Of a DNA stretch of 64,000 nucleotides, positions 1 to 11,300 are shown piece by piece; positions within the stretch are counted from its first letter, which is position 1; each line of letters opens with the position of its first letter. The DNA is from Paraphaeosphaeria minitans (Eukaryota > Ascomycota > Dothideomycetes > Pleosporales > Didymosphaeriaceae). The notes below the pieces were generated by a model, which was not told the origin of the DNA, made no database searches, and saw only the letters and a program-made list of their open reading frames with translations. Made by a program: the position numbers and the translations under genes. The stretch is taken from NCBI GenBank assembly GCA_015832175.1, contig WJXW01000005.1, positions 1,922,001 through 1,986,000 of the forward strand, in the 5' to 3' direction.

Positions 1-73
1 AGAATAGTTTATGTAATAATAGCTAAGCTCTAAATATATAATTTAGGACAAATCTGTAAAAGAGAGGGGATAA

Positions 74-504
74 TATTAAGATCTAAAATCCACATAATAG
101 TAAGAAGCTAGTTTTATACCTAGTAGGCGCGTAGTAAGAATTAAGTAAAGAGTTAATACTAGCTACGCCTTAAATAAAGGAGTTACGTAACTACTGTCCA
201 CAGAGCGCTTAATTACTCTATACTAGAGTATAACATATATAACTGCTCTCTATAGAGCGCTCTCTATAGAGCGCTCTCTATAGAGCGGACTTTGCTTAGC
301 ATATAGGAACGTAAAGATAGACTCTCTATACTTGTGTTTAATCTATTTATTAATCTATTATTTAGATTCTAGTAGACTAAATTATTAACTTATTACACTT
401 TACAAGATACTATTATATTAATAAGACCTTTCACCTTCTGTAAGTACTCCTGCCCAAGAACCAACTTTAACCCTTTAGGACTAGCTACCCTCTTGGATTT
501 AATA
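74..504 (+). repeat. E0 3' LTR (431 bp)
   Basis: The LTR starts TATTAAG (a RIP-changed TGTTA) after the polypurine tract and ends TTAATA (a RIP-changed TTAACA). The right part, about 300-504, matches the E3 and E6 LTRs. The left part (U3, 74 to about 298) is unrelated to either and holds a three-unit tandem repeat. Confidence 0.75.
245..286. repeat. Three 14-bp near-palindromic units
   Basis: Three exact head-to-tail copies of GCTCTCTATAGAGC lie at 245-258, 259-272 and 273-286 inside the E0 U3. Each unit is almost its own reverse complement. In this position it could be an enhancer-like array, but that role is inference. Confidence 0.9.
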
Positions 505-771
505 CCTACCTACCTATAGGGACCCGCACAAGGACCCACTACTTAGGTTAGCGCTAAGAGGCAGAGACTTTATAAGGCCTTACCTACCTATAAGGACCTG
601 CATAAGGACCCCTTGCTTAGGTTAGCGCTAAGCGGTAGAGACTTTATAAGGTCCTTAGTGCCCCTTTGTACAATAGACTAGACGTAATTAATTAAACCTA
701 CTTTTTACCCTTTACACAATAGCATACTATTAATCCTTAAATACTTAATTACAGATTAAGCTAAACTAACA
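505..771 (+). repeat. B1 5' LTR, right part, with internal duplication
   Basis: This B-family LTR is truncated on its left by E0 and ends CTAACA at 771. The core of about 75 bp (start GGACC, ending TTTATAAGG) occurs twice in tandem. The same duplication is in the LTR at 23416-23727 but not in the other four B-type LTRs here, so these two belong to one element. Confidence 0.75.
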
Positions 772-1558
772 CTAATTAGTAGTTAATTCTAATTAACTAC
801 AAACTAGTAAGGTCTAAAGACAGAGCGCCCTATAAGCTAGATACGTAGGCTCTATATTATTACCTTTACTAGAGATTAAATTTTAAATTATATAATAAGT
901 AGAAACAAAGCGCGCACATCTATAAAGAGTTATATAATTTAGTCTAAGCTATTCTATAGAAAAGAAAGGAGATAGTAAGCACATTCACAACCCTAAAAAA
1001 CACGTTGCACAATTAAACTAGTAACAACTAAACATAAACACATTGCACAATTAAACTAGCAATACACTAATACAGTCTAGTCGCATAATTTAACAAGATA
1101 ATAATATAGCACTAGGACTAGGAGACTTCCTAGAGGAATCTATACAAGAAGGAATCGCATAATAAGCTACCTAGGAGGACAACTTAGAATAGCTTTAATA
1201 AGTAGAAGAAATAATAAATATTAAGGCTATTACCTTAAGAGGAGAAATTGCACAAAAATATTAGGTAAATAGAGTAGATCTATATAGCTACCCACCCCCT
1301 TCTCTAAAATAGCTAAACATTTATATAGTGTATATAATTGCGCAATATTGCGTAAACAGCCTTAAAAGTAAAGAGGTAATCTCTTCTTTTACTAAAGATT
1401 TTAATAACTAGAAAGAGAAAACCTTTAATAAAATTAGTTATATAGTAAGAAGAGAGCTTATCGCTTTTCTTATAAAGAAAGGCTTTATTACTACTAATAC
1501 TATAATAAAGGATACTTATATAAAGAAACTCTTTAAACTATTATAGCTTAACTATAAG
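772..1558 (+). pseudogene. B1 internal region, 5' part (gag-like remnant)
   Basis: This matches 38947-38964 plus 53295-54088 of the complete B3 copy. A plus-strand frame from about 1080 reads as a gag-like N-terminal region broken by TAA/TAG codons. No protease, integrase or reverse transcriptase was seen. It is interrupted at 1559 by E1 and resumes at 22638. Confidence 0.65.
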
Positions 1559-1753
1559 TGTTAAAGTAAAACACTCACTTCCGTGATTCTTTCTGGATCC
1601 ACTAATTCATATTACGGGATTCTTGCCAAGAGGCTTGTTTCTTTTGTATATAGTCTGCCCTTTCAGCATCCTTTTCTATAATTAGCTCTTTGTATTCTTT
1701 ACAACTCTGCTCCTAAATATTCTGTAATAGTTTAAGCCCTTTTTACTATAACA
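1559..1753 (+). repeat. E1 5' LTR
   Basis: 195 bp, starting TGTTAAAG and ending TATAACA. The same LTR occurs, in either orientation, at 6952, 20573, 22438, 31951, 38429, 38965 and 53100. Confidence 0.93.
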
Positions 1754-4700
1754 GTTATAAGCCCAGCGCTTAGAACGTAGGATAATTCTCCCTACCTACT
1801 TAGTAACACTTAAATTATTATATAATACTCTATTTAGAACCTCTCTATAATATAACCCCTCTATTTCTAATTACAAAAATTGTTAAAATAGTAGAAGTAT
1901 AGCTTGTTAATCGCGCTAGCTGGCCCTACTAGTTTGTCCAGCTTTAATTCTAAGTAAACTCAAAAGGAATCTAGAACTAAATTAACCTAGAGGCGATTAA
2001 CGCTCTAGTAATTAATTACGTAAAGCTAGAACAACCTTCGCTCCTACAGAAACTATTACTAATTACAGATATAGCCTCTATAGCGAGTATTTAATTATAT
2101 AAAGTAGAGCTTACTAAGTATAAAATAGATAAAAAGAGCTTTCTTTTACAAATAGTAGAATATAGAATAGTAGTTTTAGACTAGTAAGTAGACTATACTA
2201 AGATACAGAATCTCTAGACTTAGGTAAACACTACAGTATCGCCTAATCTACTTACTCCTGCTATAATTACTCTAGTTAATACACGCTATACTACGCTATA
2301 GTCTCTAATTTAACTCTTAAAGGAAGATCTCGCACTAAATAAAGGAGCTATATATAATAATATTTAAGCTTTGTACCGCGCTTATCTTAAAAAGGCTAAG
2401 TAGGCAAGATAAAGTCCTAAGACCTAGTTTAAAGAGTGGTAGCTCTTCTATTAAAAAGGGAAGACCTACTTAATTAGTAAAATTAGCAGACTGCTTACTA
2501 CTTAAGATTTCCTAGATGTAATTACTACGCGTATAGCACTAGATTAGGCCTAATTAATAAACTAATAGCTAATCTAGAATAAGACGCTAGGACAGAATTA
2601 GATTACGCTAGATAATCTAGGGAAGGTATTTTTAGCGCTTATCTAAAAGCATTTAATCTAATCTAGTTCTAATAAAATAAGTGGGGTATTCGCTACTTTT
2701 AATGGATTATTAAGACAATCTACTAACTCTAATAGTTCTAGTTTATCTAATTAGACAAAGAAACAACCAAACTGTTCCTATAAGCCCTATGCTTATAGGT
2801 AGAAACTAATAGAGTGCTAAAGACTTTAAACCGCGATAGCTGGATTACCCTAGAATAGAATATTATTATTTAATCTTACTAATAAAGAAAAATTAGAGAT
2901 TCTTAATTAACTTAAGTAGCCTAAGTGGTTAAACCTTTGTAATAAGATCACAAAGGCAGGATAAAATAAGAAATAATCCTCTACTAAAACTATTAAGTAT
3001 CCTAGTAGTATTACTACTACTCTACTAAACCTATTTAATCTGCCTACAGATAATAGAGCATTAGGTGTCTACTCTACTCTACATTCTAACGCTTATCCTC
3101 TGTTAGAATGTATAATACTAGACAGTGCTACAGCAGTTTACCTAGTTAATAATCACGAAAGACTTATTCCTAGGACATTTTAATTATTAAACAAGAGTGT
3201 AGAGGTAGGTACACAAAGCCTCCTAATTTTAGGAATTAGTAATAGACTAATTAAGAACGCTTTATATAGGAAAAATAAGAGATTTATAGAAGATCTACTA
3301 CTCTAAGGAGTAAGAGTAGTAGAAGGCTTTTATGTAAATATTATATTAGAAGCTCTTTTAAAGAAAGTAAAGATTTAGTACCTTAGTTTAGATTACACTC
3401 TTAGAATTAGAAGCCTAGAATAAAGCGTTGTCTTAGTAGACCTAAGATGTGAGTATAACCTTACTTTCCTATAATATAAGCTAATCTACTTTTGTCTAAC
3501 TATTATAAGTATAACTACTAAAGGATTATTCTGAGTTAATATTAAGAGATTAGATTCTAAGGACCTCTAGCACCTTTAAGTAGGGCATGTAGGAAGTAGA
3601 GCCCTATAAGCTCTAGTAACTACAGCCTAAGGTGTAAAGATTACTAGAATATTAAGAAAGGATTGCGAGCACTATACTACTATACACGTAACCTAGATAA
3701 TCTCTAAGAGACCTAGAAAACAATTACCTAGGCTATTTTACTTATTATCCTAGGATCTATTTAATATGCCTACTGCTTAAAATAGAGAAAACTAGGTTTT
3801 GCTAATTAAAGAAAATTTTAGTAAAAAACCTTACGTTTTTAATTTTAGAACAAAGACGCTTTCTAAGATAATAAGAGTATAGTAGGATTTCTTAGCTCTT
3901 ATTAATATAAAATACAAGCTTCGAATTATAAAAATCTACTAGAATAATAATATAGCAACACTTCTATAGAAAGGGAAATCCTAGTACAAATTTTAGGCTA
4001 ATTAGGAAAGGATAATAATTAGTAGACTACTGCCCTATACGCATAAGCCTAATAGCGCTGTAGAAAGAGTAGGCTAGAAGCTTATAACAAAAGTAATTAA
4101 AATATAAATAAGTGTAAATCTGCTATTAAATCTCTAGCTTAAGATTATATAAGCGGCATGCTAGCTCTAAGAAATAATTCCTAGCCTAGCATTAGGCTAT
4201 TAATCACCTAATAAAATGTTAGATACTTAGTTTAGACAATATTTTTGTTATTTTGAACTAGTAAAAATATAATATAGGATAGCTAATCTTTGTCTAAACT
4301 AAAGTGCTGTCTACGCCTATAGCTGCTAAGCTTATCCTTTAGATTAGGAGCGTGTAGCTAGGCGAGACAGAAGAGGATTTAAAGTAAATCCTAGGGGCTA
4401 TATTGAATACCTAGTAGGCTATAAAGCTTCTAATATCTACTAAATATAGATTCCCTAGCTTAATTAGGTAATTACCACACAAAATATAAGGTTTAATAAG
4501 TCCTTATTCTATAAAAGATTAGAGGAACAATCTATTCTAAAAATAGAAGCGTTAAAAATAGTAGAAAGCCTCTAAGAAGGAGAGCTAAATAATCTAGGAG
4601 AAGTGTATAAAAACGCGCTTAATATTTTTCTTAAAATAAACAAGTATATAAGAACTGCTACTAGACCTATAGGTAACCTTTAGGTAATTAAAAGCGAAGT

Positions 4701-6951
4701 AGGCTAGCTAAGTAATTAGAAACCTAAAGTACCTACTACTAAGTAAGCTGTAGGCTTAGCTAGCTAGCAGCTAAGAATTTACTTAAGTGGGAAAGAAAGC
4801 ACAGGACTTATAACCCCTAATTAGATACTAGAGCTAGGTAATCTTAGGGGTAATCTGTTAAGTAATTAAAAGATATCTAGCAGCCACTAGAACACCACTA
4901 GGAGAGCTAGCCCGCCAGAATCTAGAGATTTAATACCCTATTTATTAGTAGAAACTAATTAGGTTACTAATTAACCTAGCGCAGATAACTTAATCACGCT
5001 AGATAAAGTAGATAACCTACTAGCGCGCTAAAGGCGAAGGCAGATCTATCTAAAGGTAAGTAGAATAAGTAGGCGAAATTGTAGTAAAGCACTAGAAATT
5101 AACTAACTAATAAATTGCTATCTACTATTGCAAAGATTAAGAAAGCAAAATAATTAGGATAATTAGCTAGGGGGTAGGTAGAAGCTAGGTGCTTATACAC
5201 TAATTGCTAATTATCTTTAAAGTAATTTTAATGTAATATTAGAGCACACGTTTATACTAGGAGTAGTAGAGGCCTAGTCTAAGTAAAAAGATCATATCAC
5301 ACTAAATATAATAGTATTCGCTTCTATACTTAGAAAGGCGCCTAGAGCGTCTTATATAGCTTAGACTTATAAAGACGAGCTTACACTAGAGCTAACCCTA
5401 TAGAAATACTTTTATAATTATCTATATAGGAAGCTATTCCTCCTTACCACTTATAAGGAGATTTTAACTTTGTAAGATAAAAGTACCTAGATAGAGATTA
5501 AATAACTAAAGGTATTAAAGCAACCGCTCCCTTTATAGTAAGTCTTTACCTATAAGTTTAATTAAAATAGATACTTTAAAAAGTGTAAAGCTTAAATTGT
5601 TATAAGAGGAGATCTTTAGAAAAAGAATACTCTTTACTCTACCTATACTGCTACCCTAGCAGTAAGATCTTTTTAATTAGCTGTAGCTCTAGTAGTAGAA
5701 TTCAATCTAGAAATCTTATAATTTAATATAGTAGGAGCGTTTCTAAATACTCTTATTACAGCTGCTAATCTAGTAACTTATAAATTACCTAATAGTTTTA
5801 AAAAGCCAGGAAAGTGTGTAAGATTAAATTAAGCTTTATATAGCTTAAGAAATTCACTACTTCTTTAGTATAAGGAATTTGCGGGATTACTTTAATTTTA
5901 TAGACTCTTAGCTTTACTAGAAGAGCTATGCCTTTTCTTTAATAGTAATTAAAGTATTATTATTCTATTTTATATTCACAATATTCTTCTTCTCTATTAC
6001 AAGAGTAAAGAGAAAGAAGCCCTAGATTTTTAGAAGAAGATTGTGAACAAATATAAGATTAAATTAAAAGGACTAGTAAAGTAGTTTCTAGGTGTTTAAG
6101 TAATTAGGGACAGAGAAGTAAGATTAATTTCTCTAGTCTATAATACCTATATTAATAAGATTATAAAAAAGTTTAACCTTTTAAACTCTAAGAGCTTCCC
6201 TACTACACCTTTATTAGTAGAAGATCTTGTTCTAAGCACAGGAGAAGCTACTCCTTAAGAAATAAAGCTTTTTTAAGAAGAGGTGGGATTAGCTTTCTAT
6301 ACAGTAATTATACTACGCCTAGATATAGCCTTTACAGTGTTAAAGCTATCACACTTTCTAATAAATCTAAGTAAAGAACACTTTACTGCTATTAATTGTG
6401 TGATCCTTTACTTCTATTAAACTAGATAGTAGGCTATAGTCTTTAGAGGCTATAATGGACCTAATCTGCTAATATGTAGAGATGCCTTATTTACTAATAA
6501 TCTAATATTATAGTAATCTTCCTATAGATATATTATCCTATTATTTAGAAGAGCTATCCTATAGAAAGCAGCTTAATAGAACATAATTACCACTTTAATA
6601 ATAGAAGTAGAGCTTCTAGCGCTTAAATATATAAGCAAAGAAGCTATAGTAATTAAGAGATTCTTTACTAAGCTTACTCTAGATCTAGGACTTTTATAGA
6701 AGGTCTATTGCAACAATCTTTAAACTATTTATTTAGTAATTAGAAAGAATAAAAGAATCACTACTTAACTACGCTATATAGATATTTAGAACATATAGTT
6801 ATAGTAAGAGTATATAAAAGGATTGTTTTAAGTAGAATATTTTCTAACTAGCGAAATGCTAGCAAATAGCCTTATAAAGGCTCTTACTTATTAGTAGTTT
6901 AATAGATTTAAAAGGCTACTAAATCTATAAGATGCGAGTATAATAATTATA
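1754..6951 (+). pseudogene. E1 Copia gag-pol, RIP-degraded
   Basis: Plus-strand remnants appear in Copia order. A gag region lies at about 1860-3000. The GAG-pre-integrase HHCC region is near 3560-3680 (H-L-x-V-G-H-V-G recognisable), followed by the integrase core. The reverse transcriptase is at about 5400-6200 and RNase H at about 6400-6930. The RT active site that is normally Y-V-D-D reads Y-I-H-N near 5970, which is not catalytic. Stops are mainly TAG/TAA at expected Trp/Gln positions. The final codons (GAA CAA GAG TAA) lie beyond E2 at 20773-20784. Confidence 0.85.
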
Positions 6952-7146
6952 TGTTGTGGTAAAAAGGGCTCAAACTATCACAGGATATTCAGGAGTAGAG
7001 TTGTAAAGAATACAAAGAGCTAATTGTAGGAAAGGATGCCGAAAGGGTAGACTATATATAAAAGAAACAAGCCTCTTAGCAAGAATCCCATAATATGAAT
7101 TAGTGGATCTAGAAAGAATCACAGAAGTGAGTGTTTTACTTCAACA
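6952..7146 (-). repeat. E2 3' LTR
   Basis: Reads TGTTGTGG to TTCAACA on the plus strand, the reverse complement of the E1 LTR. The polypurine tract (CACCCCCTA on the plus strand) follows at 7147. Confidence 0.92.
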
Positions 7147-7978
7147 CACCCCCTAGGTAATTGCTTAAAGCGGATTACCTATTCTAAGAAGTAATCTATA
7201 ATTGTCTAAATCCTTCCTAATCTTAAGAACAGCGATTCTATTACCCCCTATTTATTGTAATAGTAAAACAATCGCTGTTTATCTTTTAAATTATAAATCC
7301 TATTATAAATTGTGTCCAGAATCTCTTCTTCTAGTGGGTTAGGAGCTCATAAGCGTGGCATAAAGGCCTAGAGCGTAAATGCTTCTATTCTGCTACTCTT
7401 TTCGCTTACTTCCTATTAACTATAAAGTAATTTCCCCGCTCTTACTAGCTAGTAAGTACAATAGGCAGGCGCGTTTTAATTAGGAAGAAGTAGTAGTAAG
7501 AGAAATAAGTAGTAAGAAAGGAGCGCATTTAGCGCTTAATAATTAGATAGGTAGTAGAGCATATAAGCCCTTTGCTAGCGCTTAATCTTCTCTCTTTAAT
7601 TCTTTACTTTTAACGCTTTAACCTCCTATCTAATTTAAGCCTACTAGTTTAAGCCTTTAAATCCCACTACCTTACAGTAAGTTATCTTCTTCTAATTATT
7701 ACTTTACGCTCTTTCTATTATTTAGAGCTTTGCTAACTCTTTTAGATATCTAATAACCTAGCTAAAGTATACGCAGTAAAGGCTGTAAAAGCTACTAAAC
7801 AAAGCTTCTAATTCTCCTACTAAAATTCTCCTACTCTACTAGCTCCTCCTACCCTAGCTCTAGACCCCTAGCGATCGCTTAGTGCTCTTAGATAAGTAAG
7901 CTACTTAGGCTACTTAAAGGGAGCTTTAGTAAGAAAGAGTAATAAACGCTACTATAATAACGCTTTAAGCTTAAGTAG
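7147..7978 (-). other. E2 3' non-coding region, distal part
   Basis: This lies between the polypurine tract and the E3 insertion point and is the reverse complement of about 21610-22437 in E1. I see no coding remnant in the element's own orientation. Relative to E4 and E5 it lacks about 75 bp near 7220, a deletion shared with E1. Confidence 0.8.
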
Positions 7979-8389
7979 TGTTAAATCCAAGAGGGTAGCT
8001 AGTCCTAAAGGGTTAAGGTTAGTTCTTGGGCAGGAGTACTTACAGAAGGTGGAAGGTCTTATTAATATAATAGTATCTTGTAAAGTGTAACAAGTTAACA
8101 ATTTAGTCTACTAGAATCCAAACAATAGATTAATAAACAGATTAAACATAAGTATAGAGAGCCTATCCTCGCGTTCCTATATACTAAGGCTGCTCTACTG
8201 CTTAGTGCCACTAAGTAACTAAGCACTTTACGTAACTAGCTCTACTACTTAGTGCTACTAAGTAACTAAGCATATTATGTAACCTAATCTAAGTTACTTA
8301 GCGTCTCTTTATTACGTTTATAACCCTATTGTCGCTTTATTACACCTTTATAAGCGCCTAAGTCCTACGTTATTATCTAGTATGTAACA
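7979..8389 (-). repeat. E3 3' LTR
   Basis: Plus strand runs TGTTAAATCC to TATGTAACA. The first 210 bp are shared with E6 and E0; 8189-8389 is a U3 not found in them. That U3 holds two 47-bp tandem units (8192-8238 and 8239-8285). Confidence 0.9.
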
Positions 8390-11300
8390 TTATCCCCTCC
8401 CTTTCTATTCTTCGTCCTAAAGAATTATGCCTGCTAACTATAATTCTATAAAGCGTTATTATAGCCTTATCTCTACTATTAAAAACTACAAAGTAGTTAT
8501 AGTGTTAAAGTGCTCCTCCTATAAGTCGCATTCCTACGTTTACAAAGTCTATATTAGCTTAAAGAAGTGTAGTAAGTGTTAGAAACAAGACTTAAAATAT
8601 AATATAGCTGTTACTAGAAATAAGTTTTTACAGTTAATTACTAAGAAGAAGAAATTAGAGGCGCAAATATTAGAGGCGCAAAAAGAATAAGATATAGTAT
8701 TTAAAGCTTTATATATAGCGCGCATAAAAGAGGATTAGTTATTAAAATAATTAGCGTAGAACAAAAAGTGTACTAGTAAGATTATCGCAGTAGAGAGTGC
8801 TGCGCTAATAGAGTTAGAGTTAGAAGAGGACCTAGCCTATCCTACTTAGCCTACTAGTCTGGCTGAACTTAGCACGTCTATATAGTCTATAATAGACAAC
8901 CTGCCTCTAGAGTTCTAGGACAATTCCTTAGCGTTACTATCTTAGGTAAGTCTATTAATAGAATTCTTTAATTTTTTATTAACAGTTTCCTAGGTAGTTC
9001 TTTAGTTCCTAAGTGTTTTCGCTGTGTAGGTAACCTTTCTACTTAATAAGGTACACGTTATTATACTAATTATATTCTAGAATTCTTTTAACCTTAAATT
9101 CGTTTTCTTCCTTAGTCTAGTGGTAGAAGGTGGTTTCAACTAGTGTATTAGGGTCTACTAGTTCTAGTAGTAATACGTAGAATACCAGGTGTATCTTTGC
9201 ATCTGGCGGTAGTTCCAACTTATAGTTTACTAGTAATATTTGCTTAGAAATATAAAATGGTCTAACCTTAATATAATCTAGTTTCTTGTGTTTTCTCTTC
9301 CTTTATAAGCAGATATGCTTTATCCCCCTTCTTTAGCTAAGGTGCCATTTTTTGTTTTCTGTTTTAATATAAAATTAATTGCTGTTAAGCTTTCTTAAGG
9401 TTCTCTTAGAGTTATTAGTGTATTTTCTTTATATTTTCTACTATATTAATAGCTTCTTTTGCTTTAATTGTCGTAGGAAATTGTTAATTAAAGAGATGTA
9501 GGTGTCTTCCGTAATTCGCATAGAACGGTGTATGTCCTAATACTGCTAATACTTTGTTATTATAGGCTAACTGTGCTATAGGTAATAATAAAACCTAGTT
9601 ATTTTTCTAACTGTTACAGTAAATGCGTAGGTACGTTTCTATAGTTTGGTTCGTACGTTCTGTCTATCTGTCCATTTGTGGATAGTAAGCTGTTAATAGC
9701 TTTTGTTTCGTTCTAAGTAGGGCTATAAGCGTTGTTTAGTAATTTAACGTAAAGAGCTTGTCTCTGTCGCTAATAATTGTTTTTAGGATTCTATGGTGTC
9801 TAATTAGTTAGTCTAGGATAAGAAAAGCGAGTTCCTTTACTATTATTCTCTTAAGACATAGAATGAGCTCGATATACTTAGTTAATTAATAGATTATTAT
9901 TAGTATACTATTGTACTTAATTCCTGTTATTGGATCCTTAGAGTTTAGAATTCCTATAATAAAATCCATAGCGATGTCTTCCTATAGTGCTATTAGTATT
10001 CTAATTGCTTACATCTCTCTATATTTAGAATGTATACTGTGTTTATTTCTTTAGTATTCTATATATTTATAAATGTAAGTTATTATAGCTTCCTTAATTC
10101 CTTTAAAGGTGTAATTCCTTTAGATAAGTTCTATTGTTTTTGTGATGCCTAGGTGTCTGTACATAGGGTTATTGTAGTATTGTTAGATGATCTTAGTCTG
10201 TAGATGTTCTAGAACTTCTTATTTAATTACTAAAAGTTAATTTAGTTCTGCTATTAGTTCTAGAGATCTATCTTTGGCTTTGCGAAGGATTGTAAAGAAG
10301 GTTTTTATCTTTTCTCCTACTAGATTACTTTGTTAGCTAAGAGTGTCTACTCTGCCATTTTCTTTCCTAGCTATATAGATGATTTTAAACTTATACTGCC
10401 TAGTAGTTTACAACTATCTTTATTGTTATAGCGTAAGTTCTTTTGTTGTCGCGAACTTTAGAAGGTTCTTGTAATCTATATAGATTTCTAGTGTTAAGTA
10501 ACTAAGTGTATAAATCCTCTAGTGCTTTAAAGCTTTAATAATAGCGTAGAGTTCTTTATTATGTACGTTGTATTGTGTTTCAGCGTTACTGAATTTACAT
10601 AAGTAATAGGTAATTAGGTGCTATTTGCTGTTATGTTCTTATTTAGCGTAGGCGCCTAGCGCAAGATCGCTAGCGTCTGTTTTAAAGCGTAGTAGTTCAT
10701 CGCTTCTAAAATAAATAAGGACAGGTTCTATAATACATACTATCTTAAGGAGTTAGAATAACATTCTGCACTTATCTATCTATTTAAAGGGTATGTCCTT
10801 CTTTATAAAATTTATTAAAGGTATTGTAACCTTTGTGTAATTTTAGATGAATTATTAATTAAATCTATAGAATCCTAAGAATTCTTAGATGTTCTTAGCT
10901 GTCTTTAGTATTAGCTAGTTCTTAATATATTTAACTTTACTTAGTGCTATCTTAATTCCTTCTGTAGTAATAATGTGTTCTAGGAATTTAAGTTATTTAA
11001 CGTTAAACTTACATTTCTTAAGTTTAATACAAAGGCATGCTTTGTCTAGTACTTCTAGTACTATCTATACGTGCTTAGTATAGTCTAATTCGTTTTTAGA
11101 AAAGACGAGGATATTGTCTATATACGTAATAATAAATATGTTTAGATGTTTATAGAGTACGTTATTAATAAGTGCTATAAAAGCTACTAGTGCATTTATA
11201 AGTCTAAATAGCATAATCTTGTACTTAAATAGTCTATAGCGTGATTAAAACGCTATTTTCTATTCTTTACCTTTCTTAATTTGTATAAGGTGGTAACCGT

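Larger units (their letters stand above)
1..504 (+). mobile_element. Gypsy element E0, 3' end only
   Basis: This is the right end of a plus-oriented Ty3/Gypsy element that continues left of the window. Bases 1-73 are internal sequence ending in a purine-rich tract (AGAGAGGGGATAA, 61-73), followed directly by the 3' LTR. The terminal part of that LTR is the reverse complement of the LTR start of the complete Gypsy copies E3 and E6. E0 interrupts a B-type LTR, which resumes at 505. The left target-site copy is outside the window. Confidence 0.75.
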
